NCBI GenBank assembly: GCA_039925965.1
Contig: JBDSXW010000026.1
Span: forward strand, 1-64,000
DNA from: JAZKFT01 sp039925965
GTDB lineage: Bacteria; Bacteroidota; Bacteroidia; Chitinophagales; Chitinophagaceae
Direction: 5' to 3'
Length of the DNA: 64,000 bases
In this document: positions 35,201 through 42,715 of the stretch, in pieces
Numbering within the stretch: the stretch's first letter is position 1
Layout of the letters: each line of letters begins with the position of its first letter
The notes under the pieces: generated by a model
Told to the model about the DNA's origin: nothing
What the model saw: only the letters and a program-made list of their open reading frames with translations
The model's database searches: none
Made by a program: the position numbers and the translations under genes

Positions 35201-36232
35201 TCATAATTTCCTATACCTGCTCAATTGTACTGCGCTTTCAATAGCCAGTATCATGGCGTCGGGGCTGGCGATGCCTTTACCGGCGATTTCGAAGGCGGTG
35301 CCATGGTCCACCGATGTGCGGATGATGGGCAGGCCCATGGTGATGTTCACGCCTTTTACGCTATCCATCTGGTTCTTCTCGCTGTTCCATTTAAAGCCCG
35401 TGAGTTTAAAGGGGATATGGCCCTGGTCGTGATACATGGCTACTACGCCACCATAGTACCCGGTGGCAGCTTTGGCAAACATGGTATCCGGGGGCACAGG
35501 GCCTTCCACATCATAACCAAGTCGCCTGGCTTCTTCCACCGCCGGCAGGATCTCCAGGTCATCCTCAGTTCCAAACAAACCGCTATCACCGGCGTGCGGG
35601 TTCAGGCCTGCGATGCCTATTTTTAAATTGGTTTCGCCAAGCGACAACATGCCACCATGCAGGAGTTGCGTTACTTCCACGATCCGGCCTTTTTTTACAA
35701 GGTCGCAAGCCTGACGCAACGATACATGCGTGCTTACATGGATCACTTTCATCTTGTCTTCTACCAGCAGCATTGCGTATTTTTTCGTGTTGGTAAAATG
35801 CGCATAGATCTCGGTATGCCCGGCAAAATGATGACCGGCTTCGTTGATTGATTTTTTATTGATGGGCCCGGTGACTGTAGCATCCACCTGTTTATCCATC
35901 GCCAGTTCGATCACTTTCTTCACCGACTGGAAAGCAGCTTCGCCCGCCATGGGGGAAATTTGCCCAAAGACCAACTTGCTGATGTCGACATTGTTCAGAT
36001 CCAATACATCAGGTTTGCCGAATTCAAATTTGGCATCGGCCACGTTGCTGATTACATGTATGGATGCTTTTAAATGCAACAGCGAAATGATCTGGTTAAA
36101 CACACCAGCATCGCCTACGATCATAGGCCGGCATATCTCGTAGATCTTCTGATTCAGTAAGGCATTAATCGCAATCTCCGGCCCGATACTGGCGGGATCG
36201 CCCATCGTGATAGCAATGATCGGTTTGTACAT
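35201..36232 (-). CDS. pdxA: PdxA-family dehydrogenase (PdxA2-like)
   Basis: NAD-dependent oxidative decarboxylase of the 4-hydroxythreonine-4-phosphate dehydrogenase family. Seen: ITMGDPASIGPEIA, TGPINKKSI, the metal histidines in AGHTEIYA, NPHAGDSGLFG and YHDQGHIPFK, and the C-terminal TSVDHGTAFEIAG. I chose the ATG at 36232 (MYKPIIAITMGDP), because the upstream ATG at 36271 would overlap the DapA-like gene by 35 bases and adds a non-conserved leader. In this setting it more likely acts on a phosphorylated acid sugar (with the DUF1537 kinase) than in vitamin B6 synthesis. Four bases separate it from the preceding gene. Confidence 0.88.
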   Translation of the reverse strand: MYKPIIAITMGDPASIGPEIAINALLNQKIYEICRPMIVGDAGVFNQIISLLHLKASIHVISNVADAKFEFGKPDVLDLNNVDISKLVFGQISPMAGEAAFQSVKKVIELAMDKQVDATVTGPINKKSINEAGHHFAGHTEIYAHFTNTKKYAMLLVEDKMKVIHVSTHVSLRQACDLVKKGRIVEVTQLLHGGMLSLGETNLKIGIAGLNPHAGDSGLFGTEDDLEILPAVEEARRLGYDVEGPVPPDTMFAKAATGYYGGVVAMYHDQGHIPFKLTGFKWNSEKNQMDSVKGVNITMGLPIIRTSVDHGTAFEIAGKGIASPDAMILAIESAVQLSRYRKL

Positions 36233-36236
36233 GTTG

Positions 36237-37166
36237 TTATTTTTTATTGGACCGCAGGCCTTCTTTTTCAATCATCGCCCGCCAGTCGTTTATCAATTGC
36301 TTTTCAATTTCATCCGGAAGGTTTTGCAACGGCGGCATCACAAAAGATTGGCAAAGCCCGGCATCCTGCATCAACACCTTTAAAGCCCGCAGGCTTTCAC
36401 CCAGCAGTTTTCCGCTTTGGTACAAATTGCCGAGGGCGTCGGATAACCGTTGAAGTTCATAAGTCTTTACAGTATCATTTTCAGCCACGGCTTTAAACAT
36501 ATCATCATACACTTTTGGATATAGGTTGCCGGTGCTGGGAATAAGGCCATCACTACCATTTAATAAGGCGTCTGCACTCTTAGCGGCCCAGCCTAAAAAA
36601 TGGCCGAAGTCGCTCCGATCCCTCCACAAGTCCCAGGATTGTTGAAGGCGTTCTTCGCTGCGCTCCGAATCTTTGGTGGCCACGATATCGGGATGATAGC
36701 TTAGTTCATCAATCAACTGCAACGGGATGCTCATATGCGTTGTCGCCGGAATATTATAAATGATCAACGGCGCCTTGATAGCATCTGCGAGCTGTTCGAA
36801 ATACCGTTTCATCTGGCTTTCACTTAACGCGTAGTACGAGGGAAGTGTCGCTGCCACTGCATCTACGCCTGCATCAAAACAATCATTGGCAAAGGCAACC
36901 GATTCTTCGAAACAGTTGGAGGAAATACCAGCGTACAATACAGCTCCTGGCTTCCGATATTTTACAGCTGCCTTTAAATAATCATATTTCAGCTCCAGTG
37001 ATAAAGAGGCCGATTCGCCCGTAGTGCCTAGTATGAATGGATGGACCTCGTGCTGGTAAAAATTTTCGAAGGTGGTTTCTACTGCCGCTTCGTCCAACCG
37101 AAAACTTTCAGTAAGGGGTGTTATTGCTGGGATGATAATGCCTGAATATATTTTTTCAATTTGCAT
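36237..37166 (-). CDS. DHDPS/NAL-family aldolase 1
   Basis: TIM-barrel class I lyase. GTTGESASL, the Tyr in IIYNIPATT and the Schiff-base Lys in DIVATKDSE are all present. Family members split or build 2-keto acids (dihydrodipicolinate, N-acetylneuraminate, 2-keto-3-deoxy-gluconate). With PdxA-like, DUF1537 and Fe-ADH genes around, cleavage of a 2-keto-3-deoxy sugar acid from pectin (for example Kdo-like or Dha-like sugars of RG-II) is plausible but not shown. The first five codons are duplicated 270 bases upstream as part of a tandem repeat. Confidence 0.85.
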   Translation of the reverse strand: MQIEKIYSGIIIPAITPLTESFRLDEAAVETTFENFYQHEVHPFILGTTGESASLSLELKYDYLKAAVKYRKPGAVLYAGISSNCFEESVAFANDCFDAGVDAVAATLPSYYALSESQMKRYFEQLADAIKAPLIIYNIPATTHMSIPLQLIDELSYHPDIVATKDSERSEERLQQSWDLWRDRSDFGHFLGWAAKSADALLNGSDGLIPSTGNLYPKVYDDMFKAVAENDTVKTYELQRLSDALGNLYQSGKLLGESLRALKVLMQDAGLCQSFVMPPLQNLPDEIEKQLINDWRAMIEKEGLRSNKK

Positions 37167-37693
37167 TTTCTTTTGGTTTTTAAGTTTCTGCTTTAGTCCC
37201 GATGCATCGTGAGGGGCGACAAGTTAATTTTTTTCGTCAAACGCTGAAATAGATATCCATCAAGGCTTTCAGCTAATCCTTAAGCATATTTACTAACCCA
37301 GGGCTTCAGCCCTGGGAAATGGTAAGCATATTTTTAACAGGCTGCCAATTACCACTACGAGGAGTCCCAAGGCTGAAGCCCTGGGTTAGTATCCTATTCC
37401 TCTTTTTTAAAATCAACCACTCATTTCAATTTGCATTTTTTGTCTTTTTAAGCCGCTACTTTGATCCCCGGTGCATCATATAGGCGGCAGGTTACTATTT
37501 TTCGTCAATCGCTGAAATAAATATCCATCAAGGCTTTCAGCTAATCCTTAAGCTATTTACTAACCCAGGGCTTCAGCCCTGGGAAATGGTAAGCATATTT
37601 TTAACAGGCTGCCAATTACCACTGCGAGGAGTCCCAAGGCTGAAGCCTTGGGTTAGTATCGAAGTCCTATTGCAAAATCATCCTTCATCTCTA
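37154..37693. repeat. Tandem duplication (~268-bp period) carrying palindromic element copies C and D
   Basis: Two units fill the 593-base gap upstream of the aldolase gene. The words TTTCAATTTGCATTTT (37154 and 37424), CAAGGCTTTCAGCTAATCC (37261 and 37529) and GGTAAGCATATTTTTAACAG are found at the same distance. Each unit has the ACTAACCCAGGGCTTCAGCC / GGCTGAAGCC..TGGGTTAGT arms (copy C about 37243-37423, copy D about 37511-37690). The left unit includes the start codon of the aldolase; the right one has a relic start (ATG CAA ATT GAA) followed soon by TGA. The last 70 bases before the Fe-ADH stop show nothing else. Confidence 0.85.
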
Positions 37694-37759
37694 ACCGTAC
37701 ACCAAATTTTTCCGCTTTTCCTGATTCCAATACGATGCATCGGCAAGCCCTCGTTTCTT

Positions 37760-38908
37760 TCAATAGGCTGACGTAAAAATATCCACGGCATCCTGTTCGG
37801 TGATCTCCCGCGGGTTGTTCTTCAACAGCCGCTGTATCTTTAGTGCATCTATTGCCAATTGTGGAATGGCAGATTCCGGGATATTCACGTCTCTTAATCT
37901 TGCAGGAATGCCGCAGGCTGCTATCAGTTCTTTTATTTTCTCCACCCCTTTTTGGGCGGTTTGCAGGTCGTCTGCTTCGCGATTGCAACCCAATGCTACC
38001 GCAACATCCGCATACCGTCGCGGTGCCGCAGGAATATTGTAAGCCATTACATATGGCAATAACAGGGCATTCGACAATCCATGAGCAAGGTGGAAACTGC
38101 TACCGAGTGGATAACTCAATGCATGCACACCGGCCGTATTTACCGGGCCCAGGCAAAAGCCGCCTAGCAGGCTGCCCATGGCCACTTTCTCCCTTGCTGC
38201 TACATTGCTGCCATCGGTTACAGCGGTTACAATATTGGCTGCTATCAGCCGCATACCTTCATAGGCATACATGTCGATAAACGGTTGTGCGAACTTGTTG
38301 GTATACGCCTCCAGGCAATGCGTCAATGCATCCAAACCCGTGGCTGCCGTGATATGTGGCGGAACACTGATGGTCAGCAGCGGATCCACATACACGATAT
38401 CCGGCACCAGGAACGGGCTGATAATTCCTTTCTTCTGGTTGTCGGCATCATCTACTAAAATCGCATTTGGCGAAGCTTCGCTACCGGTACCGGAAGTGGC
38501 GGGCACACAGATCAGTTTCACTTTTCTGCCTGCTAATAAACCAATGCCAACGTAATCGCGCAACTGCTGTTCATTGTTCAATTGCCCGGCTACCAGTTTG
38601 GCTATATCCAACACGCTTCCGCCCCCAATACCGATCACTACCGCCGGATTAAGTGGCGTGATACTTTCCATCAGCTTTTCAAAATCACTAAAGAAAGGCT
38701 CCTGGCTAATACTGGTATCGACGGATACACCTATGGCACTTTTCTCCAATTCATTCACCAGGCCTTTCACCTTATCCAGCAACGGTTCAATAGTTATAAT
38801 CATTACCTGGCCCGGGTTGAGCGCTATAATTTCGGCAGGCAAATTTTCCAAGCAGCCATTTGCAAAAACCAGTTTGCCTGGAAAATGAATAGTAAGTGGT
38901 GGCAGCAT
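37760..38908 (-). CDS. Iron-containing alcohol dehydrogenase
   Basis: Family III (Fe-ADH) NAD(P)H oxidoreductase, cytoplasmic. GIGGGSVLDIAK binds the cofactor pyrophosphate, PATSGTGSEASPNA follows, and the metal ligands are in TGLDALTHCLEAY (Asp and His), GVHALSYPLG and HLAHGLSNALLLP. I start it at 38908 (MLPPLTIHFPGK); 20 further residues are open upstream but look like spacer DNA. Such enzymes reduce small aldehydes (lactaldehyde, glycolaldehyde) or oxidise sugar alcohols and acids. It lies between two DapA-family genes, so it may use the aldehyde released by one of them. Confidence 0.88.
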   Translation of the reverse strand: MLPPLTIHFPGKLVFANGCLENLPAEIIALNPGQVMIITIEPLLDKVKGLVNELEKSAIGVSVDTSISQEPFFSDFEKLMESITPLNPAVVIGIGGGSVLDIAKLVAGQLNNEQQLRDYVGIGLLAGRKVKLICVPATSGTGSEASPNAILVDDADNQKKGIISPFLVPDIVYVDPLLTISVPPHITAATGLDALTHCLEAYTNKFAQPFIDMYAYEGMRLIAANIVTAVTDGSNVAAREKVAMGSLLGGFCLGPVNTAGVHALSYPLGSSFHLAHGLSNALLLPYVMAYNIPAAPRRYADVAVALGCNREADDLQTAQKGVEKIKELIAACGIPARLRDVNIPESAIPQLAIDALKIQRLLKNNPREITEQDAVDIFTSAY

Positions 38909-38978
38909 CGTTATAAAAATTAAGCAGGACAAATCAGCCATCGCTGATGATCGCAAACGAACCTGCATAGCAAAATCT

Positions 38979-39010
38979 CATTCGTGGCCATTCGTGTCAT
39001 TCGTGGCCAA
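38979..39010. repeat. Low-complexity spacer (CATTCGTGGC words)
   Basis: CATTCGTGGCCATTCGTGTC then ATTCGTGGCCA: three copies of a ten-base word between the second aldolase gene and the Fe-ADH gene. Confidence 0.7.
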
Positions 39011-39016
39011 TCATCA

Positions 39017-40003
39017 TTAAATAGGCGAATCCAGCAATACTTTCGGCTGCATCAGTTCAGCTACATTTACTTCTTCGATTCCCAACACTTCGCACCAGTT
39101 CAGGAATGCGGCATGTACTTCATCCAGGGTTTGCTTTTGCTGTGGCGTCAGTTCGAGCGCATGGGCGCGGCTGATGGTACGCACCGGCAGGCCACGTTTG
39201 CCCAGGAAATATTTAGCACTCAGGGGATAAGCAATATGAATCAACGGATCCACTTTGATGAGCTCCTGCTGGAGCCAGTCTACCTTCTCCTTCATGTCGG
39301 GGTTGGCGGCATTATTCACCATCCACACCAATACTTCAGGATAAAAGTTTCCGGAAATAGAACTCATGCCCTTAGCGCCATTGCGAACCGAAAAAGAAGC
39401 GTTGGGGCTATGCGCATCATAAAATTCAAAGTCCGGGTTATTGATGGCTTTGGCAATATCCAGCTTAGCCTTCACCTGCGCCTGATCGATCGAAGTGTCT
39501 TTATGGTACACAAAACGCCCGGTTTCCATCAGTGTTTTAAACACCTGCGCAGTTAAAATTCTTTTGTAAGGCGCGGGGCATTCGTACGTGCCCATAGGTA
39601 TACCTGGCGTGAGGGCCAGCATTTTATTAAAGTTTTTCAGCAGCACCTCATCGCTATCGTCCACATTGGCAAAATGGCCCGTGATCAGGATCACCGCATC
39701 AATACCGGTGGCATAAATTTTCTTAGTAAACTCAGCTTTGTCTTCGATGGTAAGCCCGAACGACCCGGTGGCCACAATCGGCACGCGGCCCCGCACATAA
39801 TTCACAATATGCTGCGTCAGCTCGAGTCTTTCATCTTCGCTGATACTATACATTTCGCTGCTGAGGCAGTTGGCAAAAAAACCTTTTACACCGGCCGCCA
39901 GGTAAAAGTCTATCAATCGCGAAACGGCGTCAAAATCTACCTTGGCCTTGAGGTTAAAGGGGGTGATCATCACCGGCACAAATTTCTTATCCATATGGTT
40001 CAT
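39017..40003 (-). CDS. DHDPS-family lyase 2 (divergent)
   Basis: Second member of the DapA/NAL superfamily. The Schiff-base lysine is in FVYHKDTS and the tyrosine in MGTYECPAPYK, but the usual GTTGE motif is replaced by NCLSSEMYSIS, so it belongs to a divergent branch with a different carboxylate pocket. Start taken at 40003 (MNHMDKKF) or at 39994 (MDKKFVPVM); the longer open frame upstream is not convincing. Only weakly similar to aldolase 1. Likely function: aldol cleavage of a keto acid in the same acid-sugar route. Confidence 0.8.
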   Translation of the reverse strand: MNHMDKKFVPVMITPFNLKAKVDFDAVSRLIDFYLAAGVKGFFANCLSSEMYSISEDERLELTQHIVNYVRGRVPIVATGSFGLTIEDKAEFTKKIYATGIDAVILITGHFANVDDSDEVLLKNFNKMLALTPGIPMGTYECPAPYKRILTAQVFKTLMETGRFVYHKDTSIDQAQVKAKLDIAKAINNPDFEFYDAHSPNASFSVRNGAKGMSSISGNFYPEVLVWMVNNAANPDMKEKVDWLQQELIKVDPLIHIAYPLSAKYFLGKRGLPVRTISRAHALELTPQQKQTLDEVHAAFLNWCEVLGIEEVNVAELMQPKVLLDSPI

Positions 40004-40141
40004 CGTAATCCTTTTTAAAAGGTGATAAAGTTCCTCCATTTCGCATTTTTAGACCATGTGGGAAACCACTTTTCTGCTGTACTATTTTACTATTTAGAAT
40101 CAGCTATAGTGTTCAAATAGAAGATCAATGAATGATAGAAA

Positions 40142-40177
40142 CGCGGATTTGGCGGATGTAACGGATTTCCCGCGGAT
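40142..40177. repeat. Low-complexity spacer (GCGGATTT words)
   Basis: CGCGGATTTGGCGGATG followed by TAACGGATTTCCCGCGGAT. The same vocabulary recurs at 42678-42711 (opposite orientation) and 44434-44477. It stands just downstream of the PIN toxin relic. Confidence 0.7.
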
Positions 40178-40198
40178 AGTTCGCTTTTTTTGGGGAGT

Positions 40199-40388
40199 CT
40201 ATATATCGGCGTTGAATTTTTGAAGGTGCTGGTAAGTCAGCACCCGTTTAATTTCAATGATGATTTCATCGCAATAGACAACCGTAAGTCCATTTTTGGA
40301 ATAAGGTGGTACCAAGACTTTCTTGTTGATTGCTTATAAAATCGCAGATCCAAATATTGGCATCCAGAACATATTTTTTTACCCTCAT
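40199..40388 (-). pseudogene. PIN-family toxin, frameshifted and truncated
   Basis: The start (ATG at 40388) overlaps the antitoxin stop as ATGA. It reads MRVKKYVLDANIWICDFIS, the first PIN-domain strand with its metal-binding Asp. After LGTTLFQ the frame breaks in a run of five A; with one A removed it continues NGLTVVYCDEIIIEIKRVL and TYQHLQKFNADI, then stops at 40199. This matches PIN proteins of the COG1569 type (..v.Sdeil.Ei.eVL..), but about half of the normal length is missing, including the later acidic residues. The toxin is thus almost surely inactive even if the frameshift were a sequencing error. Confidence 0.7.
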
Positions 40389-40606
40389 TTTTTCAATCTT
40401 GAATCGTGTTTCCACTTGTCTATCTGTGCCATTGTTGGTGGCTTAATTGTTGACATATCGTATTGGGCAATGGGCTTATGCTTTTGTTTCAAATAGTTTT
40501 GGAGACGCAGTTTCACCAAAAGTTGATGTTGTTCGAGGTCGTCCAATTTTTGAATCTCTTCCACAATGTCATCCAAAACCTGGTTGGGAGCTACTTGCGT
40601 TACCAT
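40385..40606 (-). CDS. Probable antitoxin partner of the PIN relic
   Basis: 73-residue protein starting MVTQVAPNQVLDDIVEEIQK, with a helical, charged middle (LDDLEQHQLLVKLRLQNYLKQ) and a basic tail. Position and the ATGA overlap with the PIN toxin relic make it the likely antitoxin. The 28 open codons upstream of 40606 are less likely to be translated. With the toxin dead it may be under weak selection. I recognise no named antitoxin family. Confidence 0.55.
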   Translation of the reverse strand: MVTQVAPNQVLDDIVEEIQKLDDLEQHQLLVKLRLQNYLKQKHKPIAQYDMSTIKPPTMAQIDKWKHDSRLKK

Positions 40607-40686
40607 TATACTTTGTTTTTGTGAAAGTAAATTTATTTCGGCTATTGATTTAACCAATGTGGCTTTTGTAAAAACACAAGCTAAAA

Positions 40687-42303
40687 TCAATCAAACTTCA
40701 CGTCCCCGCAAAAATTCACTTCAATCCCCAGCTCTGCAAAAGCGGCGGCCTTGATACGGCACGCTTTATGTGCCATTTGCACATCATCGGTGTACACTAC
40801 CTGGATATGGTTGGCCTTATGTTTGGCCATCATCTGATCTCTTGAAACCCCGTTGATCACGCCATGCATAATGGGCCACTGCGGCGTGGTCCCGTTCCAT
40901 CTCCGCTGTGTTTCTGCTTCAGGCAACGCCACTACTTCACCTACACCCAGATCAGCATACAGTTTGTTTTTGACCACGTATACCCGGCTCCACACAATAG
41001 GCCCTGGTTTACTCACACCTTTTAATGTGCCGCCCCCTTTCGGAAAGAACATCGCGGGCTGCCGGTCGCTGGCTGCACCTTTATAACCATTTATAAAATG
41101 CGCCGGTGGTGCCGCACCGGAAATCAGGAACACCCATACAAAAGCGTCTACGCCTTCGCCTTTGTAATGCTGGCCCCAACGCAGGTCGTGCAGGGTATTT
41201 TCACCACTCATGCCCAGTTGGTTCCAAAGCTGGTAGGTGATCAATGCATCCAGCCCCGCACATTCATCCACTTCATTAAAATGTGGCAAAGCCTTGCCAG
41301 CAAAGAGGTCGCGGCCATCTTTTGAAAATGCTGGTGGCCGTTCGGTATTATTCAGCAAACCTTCTACCAGGTCGCTGGCGGCGCAAATATCTTTCAAGCC
41401 CTGCTGGTATTGAATGCCAATAGTAGCACAACCAAAATCGTCGGCCATGCGAAGCGCGGCGATATACATTTTACATTGCTCTAATGTTTGTTCGCGGGTT
41501 AATTCGGTTACCGGGTCGGTACCCCAGTTGAATTGCATTCCGGTGCCCAGCAGCCAATCCAATACTCCAGCTGCTTCAGCATCGGTTACTTGTAGCATAG
41601 CGGCATACAGGGCGCTTTGGCTCAAACGCTCTTTAAATATGCCGGTGGCGTGCAGGGTATCATCGGGAATAATCGCGTTGTACATACCCATACAGCCTTC
41701 ATCAAACACACCCATGATTGCCTTCTTCTTCCGGAATGCTTTTGCAAAATCCCGGCCAGTAGTTTCCTCTGCGGTTGGAATTTTTACCAGGTCAAAACTT
41801 TTTACATGGCGTTGGTCGTGCTTGATGGACCCTGTTTGTAACCACTCTTCCAGGCCACTTTCGAAAAAAGCATCGTCAAAATTTTCACTCCAGATAGAAC
41901 TGTAATTTACTGCTGCTTTGGTAAGTGAACCGTTGAGATTCAACAGACCGACCAGCCCGGGCCATTGACCACTCCAGTTGGCCACCGTAAGTATCGGGCC
42001 TTTATGCGTGGTCAGTCCCGCGAGCACATGATGGCTGTATTGCCAGAGGCTTTCGGCTACTACTAACAAGGCATTTTCGTCGATGCCAGCAAATACTTCC
42101 ATCCCCATTTTCTGGGAGTCGATCAGGCCATGTTTTTTCACCGGGTCGTATGCATGAGCCCGTTTTATGGTGTAACCAAATTTGGCGAAGGCGGTGGCTA
42201 ATTTCTTTTCCATTTCCTCCTGCGCGGCCCAGCAGGTTTGGTTGGCGGCTATACGCAAATCGCCGGAGGCAACCAGTACAATTTCTTTTAATATATCTGA
42301 CAT
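40687..42303 (-). CDS. L-fucose/L-arabinose isomerase-like protein
   Basis: 538-residue cytoplasmic protein with the fold of L-fucose isomerase-type enzymes: an N-terminal region with AESLWQYSHHVLAGLTTHKGP and VANWSGQWPGLVGLLN, the segment GVFDEGCMGMYNAIIPD with candidate metal acid ligands, CATIGIQYQQGLKD, and a C-terminal domain ending near PIMHGVINGVSRDQ with a candidate metal His. It is not close to classical FucI in the middle region, and I cannot name the substrate; a pectic deoxy sugar or branched sugar is likely from context. Stands alone between two gaps; 79 bases separate it from the antitoxin gene. Confidence 0.75.
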   Translation of the reverse strand: MSDILKEIVLVASGDLRIAANQTCWAAQEEMEKKLATAFAKFGYTIKRAHAYDPVKKHGLIDSQKMGMEVFAGIDENALLVVAESLWQYSHHVLAGLTTHKGPILTVANWSGQWPGLVGLLNLNGSLTKAAVNYSSIWSENFDDAFFESGLEEWLQTGSIKHDQRHVKSFDLVKIPTAEETTGRDFAKAFRKKKAIMGVFDEGCMGMYNAIIPDDTLHATGIFKERLSQSALYAAMLQVTDAEAAGVLDWLLGTGMQFNWGTDPVTELTREQTLEQCKMYIAALRMADDFGCATIGIQYQQGLKDICAASDLVEGLLNNTERPPAFSKDGRDLFAGKALPHFNEVDECAGLDALITYQLWNQLGMSGENTLHDLRWGQHYKGEGVDAFVWVFLISGAAPPAHFINGYKGAASDRQPAMFFPKGGGTLKGVSKPGPIVWSRVYVVKNKLYADLGVGEVVALPEAETQRRWNGTTPQWPIMHGVINGVSRDQMMAKHKANHIQVVYTDDVQMAHKACRIKAAAFAELGIEVNFCGDVKFD

Positions 42304-42341
42304 AAGATGGTATTTATTTTTCTAAAAAAGCGTTTCTATTA

Positions 42342-42474
42342 GTTGGGCGTTACCCGGCGAAAACCAGCCGGGTCAGGCTTTCCGCTACAAATCCTCAGCC
42401 GCATTGCACCAGCGCAGCTTCGCATGGCGGGAAGCGTTGGCGGCTTCCGGGTTTTTCGCTGCAATCCTTAACGC
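42342..42474. repeat. Dispersed repeat with GTTGGGCGTTACCC end
   Basis: Starts GTTGGGCGTTACCCGGCG with an AACCAGCCGGGTCAGGC continuation and ends GCTGCAATCCTTAACGC; the ends GGCGTTA and TAACGC are inverted. I have seen this type of element in other Bacteroidota genomes. It fills the first part of the 412-base gap between the SSS and isomerase-like genes; no gene is visible there. Confidence 0.5.
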
Positions 42475-42544
42475 GATGCTATGAGAGACTGTTATTATAA
42501 AGCTTATTGATATCTTCTATTCTGTAATGATTCACCCACTTTTA

Positions 42545-42564
42545 CCCCGGGTTAAAACCCGGGG
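42545..42564. repeat. Perfect palindrome CCCCGGGTT-AA-AACCCGGGG
   Basis: Nine-base arms with a two-base centre, flanked by TTTTA and CAAAAG. Downstream of the third SSS gene's neighbour region and upstream of the isomerase-like gene on the minus strand. Could form a hairpin; no strong T-run, so a terminator role is open. Confidence 0.6.
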
Positions 42565-42677
42565 CAAAAGATCAGGATTAATGATTTCGGCCCTCCGGGT
42601 TGAAAACGAGGACATGCAAAATCAGTGTAGCATTGGATTCATAGACACTTAACATATTTAGAGAAGTTTCCAAAAAA

Positions 42678-42711
42678 ATCCGCTTTCATCCGCCGAATCC
42701 GTTTCATCCGG
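42678..42711. repeat. Low-complexity spacer (ATCCGCTTTCATCCG words)
   Basis: ATCCGCTTTCATCCGCCG then AATCCGTTTCATCCGG. Reverse complement of the GCGGATTT vocabulary seen at 40142 and 44434. Directly after the stop codon of the third SSS gene. Confidence 0.7.
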
Positions 42712-42715
42712 GTTT

